From NCBI RefSeq assembly GCF_001613245.1, contig NZ_BDBZ01000028.1:100900-164899 (forward strand): 64,000 nt of DNA, given 5' to 3'. Below, one piece after another: positions 56,947-64,000 of this stretch (positions are counted from its first letter, which is position 1; the number at the start of each line of letters is the position of its first letter). The position numbers were made by a program, and so were the translations under genes. Source of the stretch: Nocardia speluncae NBRC 108251. Its GTDB lineage: Bacteria > Actinomycetota > Actinomycetes > Mycobacteriales > Mycobacteriaceae. The notes under the pieces were generated by a model that was not told where the DNA came from, did no database searches, and worked only from the letters and a program-made list of their open reading frames with translations.

Positions 56947-58451
56947 GGCTGTCCTTGATGGTGGCTCGGCACGTCGGGAGAGCTGTCGTCGTCACGGGAG
57001 CTGTTGCCGATCCCCGGCAGATCGATTTCCGGAACCGGGAAACGAGGGGTGGTGGTGGTGTCCGTTTCCTCGCTGCCCGTCGACTCCGTGGTGGTCGGCG
57101 GGGCGGTGGTGGTGGGCTCGGCGGTGGTGGTCGGCGGTTGGGTCGTTGTGGTGGTCGCCGGCGGTTGGGTGGTCGTGGTCGCCGGCGGCGGGGTGGTCGT
57201 GTATTCCTGCGTGGGTGTCCAGACCGGCGGTTCTGTCACCTCGTAGGTGGTGGTCACCGGGGGCGGCGCCGGTCGCGTGGTAGGTGCTGTGGACGAGGTT
57301 TCGCCCGGTGTACCCGCCGGGTTGGTATCGCCGCCGAACAGCAGCCACAGCACCGCCCCGCCGAGTACCAGCGCGCCGATACCCAGCCCGATCATCCATT
57401 TCCGGTTCTTCTCGAGACCGCCGCCGCCACGGGTACCGTCGTCGTAACCACCGGGATCGGCCTCGTGCGCGCCGTGGTGGTCCATCGCGGTGGCTGGTCC
57501 GGCCATGGCAGTGGCCGGTGTGGTGTAGCGGACGGTCGCCGGATCGTCGTAACCGGGCTGCGGCGCCGGGATAACGCTGGTGGGGCCGGCCGCGGCCATA
57601 GTACGGGGTGGCGGCGGACGCCGGCCCGACCGCACCGCGGCGACCGCCTCGGCGAACTCGCCGCCGTCGGTGTAACGATGGTTCGGATCCTTGGCCAGGG
57701 TCACCTCGACGAGTTCGCGCACGTTCGGCGGGAGATCCGTCGGCATCGGTGGCGGTACATCGCGCACATGTTTCATCGCGACGGTGAGGGCGCCGTCACC
57801 GGTGAACGGGCGCTGACCGGCAAGGGCCTCGTAGCCGACCACACCGAGCGAATACACGTCACTGGCCGCCGTGGCATCCTCGCCGACAGCCTGTTCCGGC
57901 GCGATGTATTGGGCGGTGCCCATCACCATTCCGGTCTTGGTGACGGGCGAGGCATCCACTGCCTTCGCGATACCGAAATCGGTGATCTTCACCTGTCCGG
58001 TGGGGGTGACCAGGATATTTCCCGGTTTCACATCGCGATGCACCACCCCTGCCCGATGCGCTACCTGCAGGGCGCGACCGGTCTGCTCCAGCAGATCCAG
58101 ACCCTGTACGACCGACAAGCGGCCGAGCCGGTTCAGCACGGTGTTGAGGGGTTCGCCCTGCACCAGCTCCATCACCAGGTAGGCGGTTTCCCCGCCCTGC
58201 GGGTCGTAGGTTTCGCCGTAGTCGTAGATTCCTGCGATACCGGGATGGTTGAGCTGTGCGGTGGTCTTGGCCTCGGTGCGGAACCGGTGCCGGAACGTGG
58301 GATCGGCGGAGAACTCCGATTTGAGTACCTTCACCGCCACCCGGCGATCGAGCCGGGTGTCCAGGGCTTCCCAGACCTGGCCCATCCCACCGGTGGCGAT
58401 CAGGCGCTGCAGCCGGTAGCGGTCCGCGATCATCGCGCCGTTTGTCAGCAT
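56943..58451 (-). CDS. pknA: Serine/threonine protein kinase PknA
   Basis: Kinase partner of PknB in cell-shape and division control. The kinase domain covers about residues 11-275: glycine-rich loop IATGGMGQVW, Lys41 (VAVKVLKSEF), VVHRDVKPGNIL, and the activation loop KTGMVMGTAQYIAPEQ. One membrane helix (WMIGLGIGALVLGGAVLWLL, about 353-373) follows. The extracytoplasmic tail is Thr/Pro-rich (repeated TTT-PP) and carries no PASTA domains, as in mycobacteria. Length is 502 aa. The gap after the pbpA stop is 37 nt. Confidence 0.95.
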   Translation of the reverse strand: MLTNGAMIADRYRLQRLIATGGMGQVWEALDTRLDRRVAVKVLKSEFSADPTFRHRFRTEAKTTAQLNHPGIAGIYDYGETYDPQGGETAYLVMELVQGEPLNTVLNRLGRLSVVQGLDLLEQTGRALQVAHRAGVVHRDVKPGNILVTPTGQVKITDFGIAKAVDASPVTKTGMVMGTAQYIAPEQAVGEDATAASDVYSLGVVGYEALAGQRPFTGDGALTVAMKHVRDVPPPMPTDLPPNVRELVEVTLAKDPNHRYTDGGEFAEAVAAVRSGRRPPPPRTMAAAGPTSVIPAPQPGYDDPATVRYTTPATAMAGPATAMDHHGAHEADPGGYDDGTRGGGGLEKNRKWMIGLGIGALVLGGAVLWLLFGGDTNPAGTPGETSSTAPTTRPAPPPVTTTYEVTEPPVWTPTQEYTTTPPPATTTTQPPATTTTTQPPTTTAEPTTTAPPTTTESTGSEETDTTTTPRFPVPEIDLPGIGNSSRDDDSSPDVPSHHQGQP

Positions 58452-58488
58452 CGGGTTCCCCGCAGATTCACTCGCATATCCATCTCGT

Positions 58489-59955
58489 TCACCGACCTCG
58501 CAGACCTGCGTCCAGAACCGCCCGGGCTACCGGCGCGGCGACCGATCCACCGGTTGCCGCCAACGCGCGGTTGCCGCCGTTCTCCACGATGACCGCGATA
58601 GCGATCTTCGGGTTCTCGGCCGGCGCGAACGCTATGTACCAGGCGTGCGGTGGTGTGTTGCGTGGGTCGGCGCCGTGTTCGGCGGTACCGGTCTTGGACG
58701 CAATTCGATAGCCCGACCCGCCGCTACCCGCGGTGTTCTCCTCCGAGGCGACCATCAGATCGGTCAGGGTAGACGCTACATCGGCGCTCACGGCCTGCCC
58801 CACGGACACCGGTTCGGTGGTGGCCAGCTCACTCAGGTCCGGGTTCTGCAACTGGTCGACCAGATACGGTTCCATCCGCACACCGCCGTTGGCCACGGTA
58901 GCCGCGATTACGGCATTGTCGAGGGGGGTGAGCGCCACATCACGTTGGCCGATACTGCTCTGCGCGAGCGCCGCGTCGTCCGGGATATTGCCGATGGTGC
59001 TTTCGGCGACCGGCATCGGGATACCGCGATGTGGGCCGATACCGAAAGCAGCCGCCTCATCTTCCAGCGCCGCGGCGCCGACGTCGACTCCGAGCTCGAC
59101 AAACGCGGTGTTGCAGGACCGGCGGAACGCCTCATGCAGGGTCGCGGTGGCGCCGGACCCGCAATTCGTGCCGTTGTAGTTCTCCAGAGTGGTGCTGGTA
59201 CCGGGCAGGGTGATGTTCGGTGCCGCGGTGAACTGGGACTGCGGGTCGGCGACGCCGTTGGACAGTGCGGCCGCGGTGACCACGACTTTGAAAGTAGAAC
59301 CCGGCGGGTAGGTCTGCGAGATCGCCCGGTTGATCATCGGCTGGTTCTCGTCGGCGCTCAGACTCTCCCAGGCTCGGGTGCCCTGGGCGCCGTCGTGCCC
59401 GGACAGCTGGTTCGGGTCGTAGCTGGGCGTGGACACCATGGTGAGGATCTTGCCTGTACTGGGTTCGATGGCCACGACGGAGCCGGTGTAGCCCTTGCTG
59501 GTGAGTTCGTTGTAGGCCACCTGCTGCATCATCGGATCGATCGTGGTGACGACATTGCCGCCCCGCGGGTCGCGTCCGGAGACCAGGTCGACCAGCCGGC
59601 TGCCGAACAGTTGCGCATCCGAACCGTTGAGCACGGGATCCTCCGCCCGTTCGAGCCCGGTGCTGCCGTACTGCATCGAGTAGAAGCCGGTGACCGGCGC
59701 GAATGCGGCCGGGTCTGTGGGGTAGACGCGCAGGTACTTGTACCGGTCCTCGGTTTCGACGGAACTGGCCAGTACGGCACCACCCGCGGAGATCTGCCCG
59801 CGCTGGCGGGAGTATTCGTCGAGCAGGACGCGGGAGTTACGCGGATCGGCTCGGTAGTCGTCGGCCTTGATCACCTGGATATAGGTGGCATTGAGTAGCA
59901 GGGCCACGATCATCGCCATGACCGCCATCGCCACTCGGCGTAGTGGTGTGTTCAT
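58489..59955 (-). CDS. pbpA: Penicillin-binding protein PbpA, class B transpeptidase
   Basis: Cross-links peptidoglycan during division/elongation. One N-terminal membrane anchor (VAMAVMAMIVALLLNATYIQ), a dimerisation domain, then the transpeptidase domain with SxxK in YPPGSTFKVVV (about residue 222), SxN in RRSCNTAF (about 280) and KTG in IASKTGTAEHG (about 440). Length is 488 aa, as in mycobacterial PbpA. It overlaps rodA by 4 nt, forming the SEDS-PBP pair with it. Confidence 0.96.
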   Translation of the reverse strand: MNTPLRRVAMAVMAMIVALLLNATYIQVIKADDYRADPRNSRVLLDEYSRQRGQISAGGAVLASSVETEDRYKYLRVYPTDPAAFAPVTGFYSMQYGSTGLERAEDPVLNGSDAQLFGSRLVDLVSGRDPRGGNVVTTIDPMMQQVAYNELTSKGYTGSVVAIEPSTGKILTMVSTPSYDPNQLSGHDGAQGTRAWESLSADENQPMINRAISQTYPPGSTFKVVVTAAALSNGVADPQSQFTAAPNITLPGTSTTLENYNGTNCGSGATATLHEAFRRSCNTAFVELGVDVGAAALEDEAAAFGIGPHRGIPMPVAESTIGNIPDDAALAQSSIGQRDVALTPLDNAVIAATVANGGVRMEPYLVDQLQNPDLSELATTEPVSVGQAVSADVASTLTDLMVASEENTAGSGGSGYRIASKTGTAEHGADPRNTPPHAWYIAFAPAENPKIAIAVIVENGGNRALAATGGSVAAPVARAVLDAGLRGR

Positions 59956-61430
59956 CGCTGCTGGCCCCCTTGCCGTCGTGACACCATCACCGTCTGCGCT
60001 TCCGCCAGGGGTGCGGGCGCCGGTTCCCGGCGCCGGGCCGGGGCGGGTGCGCGCGCCGCGTCGGAGATCTTGATGAGCAGGGCAAGGAGAATGTAGTTCG
60101 CGAGCAGAGAGGATCCGCCGTAGGAGACGAACGGCGTGGTGAGACCGGTGAGCGGGATCAGTTTCGTCACTCCACCGACGACCACGAAGATTTGGATGGC
60201 GAGGGTGAACGCCAGCCCGGCCGCAAGCAGTTTGCCGAAACTGTCGCGGATCGCCAGCGCGGTCCGCATACCGCGCAGGATGAGCATCAGGAACAGGAGC
60301 AGTACGGCGGTCAGGCCGATGAGTCCGAGTTCCTCGCCGATGGTGGTGACGACGAAGTCGGTTTTCGCGAACGGCACCTGTGAAGGCCGGCCGCTGCCCA
60401 GACCAGTGCCTGCCAGCCCGCCCGTGGCCAGGCCGAACAGCGACTGCACGATCTGGTAGCCGGTGTTGTTGTAGTCGTCGAAGGGGTGCAGCCAGGTCTC
60501 CACCCGGACCCGCACATGGCCGAACATCTGGTAGGCGAAGAAGAATCCGACCATGAGCAGGCCGCTGCCGATCAGCAGCCAGCCCACTCGTTCGGTGGCG
60601 ATGTAGAGCATCACCAGCACGGTGCCGAAGATGAGCAGCGAGGTGCCGAGATCCTTCTCGAAGACCAGTACGCCGATACAGACGATCCAGACGGCGAGTA
60701 TCGGGCCCAGATCCCGGGCGCGCGGAAACTCCATCCCGAGGAAATGCCGGCCTGCGGCGGTGAAGAGCTCCCGTTTGGAGACGAGGACCGAGGCGAAGAA
60801 GATGATCAGCAGGATCTTGGCGAACTCACCTGGCTGCAGGCTCATACCGGGCAGCCGGATCCAGATCTTGGCGCCGTTCACCTCGGAGAACGAACTGGGC
60901 AGCAGCGCCGGAATCGCCAGCGCGACCAACCCTACGAGTCCGAGTGTGTAGGAGTATTTGGCCAGGGTCCGGTAATCGCGCAACACCACCAGGATTCCTA
61001 CGAACAGCACGATTCCCAGTGCGGTCCACAAAATCTGGGAATTGGCGTCCGGGGAGGGGATATCCCAGGAGTTGTAGGCGGCGGTCTGCTGGTCGGCGAG
61101 GTCCAGCCGGTGGATGAGTACCAGGCCGAGCCCGTTGAGTAGCGCCACGATCGGCAGCAGTAGGGGATCGGTGTAGGGCGCGAACCGTCGTACCGCCAGG
61201 TGTGCGACGGCGAACAGCCCGAGATAGGCGAGCCCGTATTTCGCGATATCCCACGTCACGGATTGTTCTTGGCTGGCTTCGACCAGGAACAAAGCCGCCG
61301 TGGTGATGAACGCCGCGAAACCGAGCAGCAGGAGCTCGGTATTGCGCCGCGAAGTGGGTGGCGGCGTTGCCGCGAAACCGCCCGGGGGGCTCGGAAAAGC
61401 CCCGGCGGACGGTGCTGCCGGTGCGGACAT
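59952..61430 (-). CDS. rodA: SEDS glycosyltransferase RodA/FtsW
   Basis: Polymerises lipid II into glycan strands together with a class B PBP. About ten or more membrane helices are apparent, and the family motifs include GAKIWIRLPGMSLQPGEFAK, then VFEKDLGTSLLIFGTVLVML and the C-terminal LTGLTTPFVSYGGSSLLANY. Length is 492 aa, with a Pro/Ala-rich cytosolic N-terminus. It overlaps pbpA by 4 nt and the pstP stop by 1 nt. Confidence 0.96.
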   Translation of the reverse strand: MSAPAAPSAGAFPSPPGGFAATPPPTSRRNTELLLLGFAAFITTAALFLVEASQEQSVTWDIAKYGLAYLGLFAVAHLAVRRFAPYTDPLLLPIVALLNGLGLVLIHRLDLADQQTAAYNSWDIPSPDANSQILWTALGIVLFVGILVVLRDYRTLAKYSYTLGLVGLVALAIPALLPSSFSEVNGAKIWIRLPGMSLQPGEFAKILLIIFFASVLVSKRELFTAAGRHFLGMEFPRARDLGPILAVWIVCIGVLVFEKDLGTSLLIFGTVLVMLYIATERVGWLLIGSGLLMVGFFFAYQMFGHVRVRVETWLHPFDDYNNTGYQIVQSLFGLATGGLAGTGLGSGRPSQVPFAKTDFVVTTIGEELGLIGLTAVLLLFLMLILRGMRTALAIRDSFGKLLAAGLAFTLAIQIFVVVGGVTKLIPLTGLTTPFVSYGGSSLLANYILLALLIKISDAARAPAPARRREPAPAPLAEAQTVMVSRRQGGQQR

Positions 61431-62920
61431 CAGTCCGTCACCCGGCAGTTCTCCCCCGGCGTCTGGGGCACAGCGGTGGTGGTCGGCGCCGGCGCGGTGG
61501 TGGTCGGCGGCGCCGGCGGTGCCGGATTCTCACCGTTGGGGCCGGGTGCTTGCGTGGCGGGCGCCGGCGGGGCTGCTTCGGTGGGCATGGGTGGGGCCGG
61601 TGGGGGTGGCGGTGCGGGAGTGGTGGTCACCACGCCCGGCTGGGCGGCGGACCCGGTTTTCTTGCACACCGGCAGCAGTTCGCGGTCGGCCAGTACGCGC
61701 ATCTGCTCCCGTGCCTTGTCCAGGGTGCCCGGTGGCAGGCCGCGCTCGACCTGATCGCGTCCGGTCTGCTCGAGATCGCTGACCTTCAGGGGGCGGCAGC
61801 CCTCCGGCAGTGGAGCGCCGTTGTCGGCGAGGGTGAGCTCACCCTTGGCGGTGACGCAGCCGACGAGGTTCACCTCGTGTATGGAGTAACCCAGGATCGA
61901 CCCCGGCAGGCCCTGCATGACCACGACGCTGTCGTGGTCCGCGCCCACGTAGTAGTTGGACCGGATCATCTTGTAGCCGACGACCAGCCCGACAACCACC
62001 GCGAACACCAGCGCCAACGCGAGTAGCAACCAGCGCAGTTTGTGTGATTTCTTCGGTGGCGGCTCGGGCTCGCTCGCGGTGCGCCGCGGCGCGGCGGCCG
62101 GTGGGCGCATGGCCGCGGCGCGGCCGGCGGCGGTATTCGGCGGCGGATTGTCCTCGGCCTCACCGGAGGCGGCGCCGGCGACGATCGGATGGCTCTGGCC
62201 GTAGTCGAGATCGATCACATCGGCGACGACGACGGTCACATTGTCCGGGCCACCGCTGCGCAGCGCCAGTTCGATGAGCCGGTCGGCGCATTCGTCGGTA
62301 CTGCCCTCGCGCATCGTGTTGGCGATGGTCTCGTCGCTGACCACATCGGAGAGGCCGTCCGAGCACAGCAGATAGCGGTCCCCGGCGCGCGCCTCCCGCA
62401 TCACCAGCGTGGGCTCGATCTCGTTGCCGGTGAGGGCCCGCATGATCAGCGAGCGCTGCGGATGGGTATGCGCCTGCTCCGGGGTGATTCGGCCTTCGTC
62501 GACCAGCGATTGGACGAATGTGTCGTCGCGGGTGATCTGGGCGAGTTCGCTATCGCGCAGCATGTAGGCGCGTGAATCGCCGATATGGACCATGCCGAGT
62601 TTCTTGCCCGCGAACAGGATGGCGGTGAGCGTGGTGCCCATCCCGTCCAGCTCGGGTTCTTCCTCGACCTGTTCGGCGATCGCAGAATTACCGGAATGGG
62701 TGGCCCGGTTCAATTTGCCCAGTAGGTCTTCGCCGGGTTCGTCGTCGTCCAGATGCGCCAGTGCGGCGATCATCAGCTGAGACGCGACTTCACCGGCGGC
62801 GTGCCCGCCCATACCGTCGGCCAGTGCCAACAGCCGGGCACCGGCATAGACGGAATCTTCGTTATTTGCGCGGACCAGGCCGCGGTCGCTGCGCGCTGCG
62901 TAGCGGAGAACAAGTGTCAC
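61430..62920 (-). CDS. pstP: PP2C-type Ser/Thr phosphatase PstP
   Basis: Dephosphorylates PknA/PknB and their substrates. The PP2C domain takes residues 1-235: RSDRGLVRANNEDSVYAG, the metal-binding LADGMGGHAAGEVAS, VHIGDSRAYMLRD and the final GGPDNVTVVVADV. One membrane helix is near residue 298-316 (LRWLLLALALVFAVVVGLVV). The extracellular part ends in a Pro/Thr/Ala-rich tail. Length is 496 aa. The start is GTG 62920, overlapping the fhaB stop (GTGA). Confidence 0.95.
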   Translation of the reverse strand: MTLVLRYAARSDRGLVRANNEDSVYAGARLLALADGMGGHAAGEVASQLMIAALAHLDDDEPGEDLLGKLNRATHSGNSAIAEQVEEEPELDGMGTTLTAILFAGKKLGMVHIGDSRAYMLRDSELAQITRDDTFVQSLVDEGRITPEQAHTHPQRSLIMRALTGNEIEPTLVMREARAGDRYLLCSDGLSDVVSDETIANTMREGSTDECADRLIELALRSGGPDNVTVVVADVIDLDYGQSHPIVAGAASGEAEDNPPPNTAAGRAAAMRPPAAAPRRTASEPEPPPKKSHKLRWLLLALALVFAVVVGLVVGYKMIRSNYYVGADHDSVVVMQGLPGSILGYSIHEVNLVGCVTAKGELTLADNGAPLPEGCRPLKVSDLEQTGRDQVERGLPPGTLDKAREQMRVLADRELLPVCKKTGSAAQPGVVTTTPAPPPPPAPPMPTEAAPPAPATQAPGPNGENPAPPAPPTTTAPAPTTTAVPQTPGENCRVTD

Positions 62921-63384
62921 GATCGGAGCTCGATCACTGTCTTGCCGACCCGGACAGGTATGCCGAGCGGAACGCGGACTGCGGTGGTGACTTTGGCGCG
63001 ATCGAGGTAGGTACCGTTGGTCGAGCCGAGGTCTTCGACGTACCAGTCGTCACCGCGTAGGGACAGCCGGGCATGTCGGGTCGATGCGTAATCGTCGGTA
63101 AGGACCAGCGTCGAATCGTCCGCACGGCCGATCAATACCGGTTGGGTACCCAGTGTGATACGGGTACCGGCAAGAGAACCTTGAGTCACCACAAGATGTT
63201 TGGCGCCCTTCTGGCCTCGGCGCATCGACGGCAGTACCGCGGAACCGCGCGGTCCCCGGTTCTGGAGCCGTATGCCGGAGGCCGCGTAGATATCGCTGCG
63301 GAGGGTACGCAGGATTGCCCACACGAACAGCCACAACAGCAGGAGGAACCCGGCCCGGGTCAACTGCAGAACCAATCCCTGCAC
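62917..63384 (-). CDS. fhaB: FHA-domain protein FhaB (FipA)
   Basis: Phosphothreonine-binding adaptor that links PknA/PknB to the division machinery (FtsZ and FtsQ in mycobacteria). An N-terminal membrane helix (LTRAGFLLLLWLFVWAIL) is followed by the FHA domain with VLIGRADDSTLVL, STRHARLSLRGDDWYVEDLG and STNGTYLDRAKV. GTG 63384 has AGGAGG 10 nt upstream, giving 155 aa; the frame is open to 63525 but without similarity. It overlaps pstP by 4 nt. Confidence 0.94.
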   Translation of the reverse strand: MQGLVLQLTRAGFLLLLWLFVWAILRTLRSDIYAASGIRLQNRGPRGSAVLPSMRRGQKGAKHLVVTQGSLAGTRITLGTQPVLIGRADDSTLVLTDDYASTRHARLSLRGDDWYVEDLGSTNGTYLDRAKVTTAVRVPLGIPVRVGKTVIELRS

Positions 63385-63584
63385 GGCGCTCCACCTCCTG
63401 TTCGACTGTGTGCCGGTGCCATCGGAGTGGTGACCCACCCCTTGGCCGTGCTCGTCCAGGCGACCCACCTTGCGGGGCCGCGCATGTGTCGGCACATCAT
63501 AGGACCGTCGGACGAGACCGATCACGATTGGACCGCCCTATTATGCGAGAGCCGTCCCGTGATCCGCACGGCGAGCCTACGGCA

Positions 63585-64000
63585 TCAGACAATACGGATG
63601 AGGATCTCGGAATGCCCGGCACGGATCACATCGCCGTCGGCCAGCTGCCAGTCCTGCACCGGTGAACCGTTGACGAGGGTTCCGTTGGTGGAGCCGAGGT
63701 CGGAGAGCATCGCGGTCTGGCCGTCCCAGCGCACCTCGATATGGCGGCGGGACACACCGGTGTCCGGCAGCCGGAAATGGGCGTCCTGGCCGCGGCCGAT
63801 GATATTGCTGCCTTCACGGAGTTGGTAGGTGCGGCCGCTGCCGTCGTCGAGCGCCAGTGTGGCCGAGAATCCGGGCCCGGCCGCCGGCGCGTACCCTCCC
63901 TGAGCCCCGTAGGGGGCCTGCTGGGCGGCGCCCTGCGGGTACCCCTGCGCACCTTGCTGCGCGTACCCCTGTTGGTCGTAACCCTGGTCGTAGCCGGGCT
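63585..64000 (-). CDS. fhaA: FHA-domain protein FhaA, C-terminal part (runs off the window)
   Basis: The last 138 residues of FhaA, which in mycobacteria binds the phosphorylated pseudokinase domain of MurJ. No start codon is in the window; the gene continues past 64000. Visible are a Tyr/Gln/Gly-rich linker (YDQGYDQQGYAQQGAQGYPQ), then the FHA domain: YQLREGSNIIGRGQDAHFRL, DTGVSRRHIEVRWDGQTAML and SDLGSTNGTLVNG, ending ADGDVIRAGHSEILIRIV. It would be the first gene of the operon that ends with pknB. A 200-nt gap separates it from fhaB. Confidence 0.93.
   Translation of the reverse strand, partial: PGYDQGYDQQGYAQQGAQGYPQGAAQQAPYGAQGGYAPAAGPGFSATLALDDGSGRTYQLREGSNIIGRGQDAHFRLPDTGVSRRHIEVRWDGQTAMLSDLGSTNGTLVNGSPVQDWQLADGDVIRAGHSEILIRIV

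Noticed and set aside
1..64000. CRISPR arrays, insertion sequences, prophage, toxin-antitoxin or biosynthetic clusters
   Set aside because: No regularly spaced repeats, no transposase motifs and no polyketide or peptide synthetase genes are present.

Overview
The window is about 64 kb of high-GC actinobacterial chromosome centred on the replication origin. Gene order is that of the mycobacterial oriC neighbourhood: pcnA, Nudix gene, DUF6049 gene, murJ, sigM, anti-sigma gene, trxB, trxA, cwlM, parB/parA, rsmG, jag, yidC, yidD, rnpA, rpmH, oriC, dnaA, dnaN, recF, dciA, gyrB, gyrA, DUF3566 gene, tRNA-Ile, tRNA-Ala, crgA, trpG, pknB/pknA, pbpA, rodA, pstP, fhaB, fhaA. Together with the long Pro-rich extensions in MurJ and DnaA and two MpaB-type oxygenase genes, this points to Nocardia or a close Nocardiaceae relative (inference; species not determined).

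Layout. 0.3-2.6 kb: pxpABC 5-oxoprolinase operon. 2.6-5.3 kb: secreted DUF4185 protein and a divergent uncharacterised gene. 5.3-20.6 kb: CCA-adding enzyme, then a co-directional run for peptidoglycan export (murJ), redox and stress control (sigM/anti-sigma, trxB/trxA) and peptidoglycan-precursor regulation (cwlM). 20.7-25.2 kb: parB, parA and rsmG, with a 1.6-kb gene-free stretch carrying a cluster of parS-like ParB sites. 25.3-28.1 kb: jag-yidC-yidD-rnpA-rpmH. 28.1-32.4 kb: dnaA and oriC, with DnaA boxes on both sides of dnaA. 32.4-41.9 kb: dnaN-recF-dciA-gyrB-gyrA-DUF3566. 42.1-44.0 kb: tRNA-Ile, a tiny DLW-39-type gene, a TetR regulator, a 5'-truncated MpaB-like oxygenase and tRNA-Ala. 44.1-51.9 kb: an accessory block with HxlR regulator/oxidoreductase pair, XRE regulator, methyltransferase, cold-shock-domain protein, thioesterase, full MpaB oxygenase and a DrrAB-type exporter. 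52-64 kb: rhomboid, PH-domain gene, crgA, trpG, and the cell-division/cell-shape signalling operon fhaA-fhaB-pstP-rodA-pbpA-pknA-pknB (minus strand; fhaA runs off the window).

The core genes link chromosome replication (DnaA, DnaN, RecF, DciA, gyrase), segregation (ParAB/parS), membrane insertion (YidC) and Ser/Thr-kinase control of envelope growth (PknA/PknB acting on CwlM, MurJ/FhaA, PbpA and RodA in relatives). The points most worth checking are non-coding: palindromic DnaA-box pairs outside oriC, a dispersed set of parS-like sites including one about 21 kb beyond oriC, a 24-bp C7(GC)4G7 palindrome inside dnaA, several perfect long inverted repeats, and twin hairpins with identical G-rich loops. 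No CRISPR array, transposase, integrase or clearly novel multi-gene system was found.
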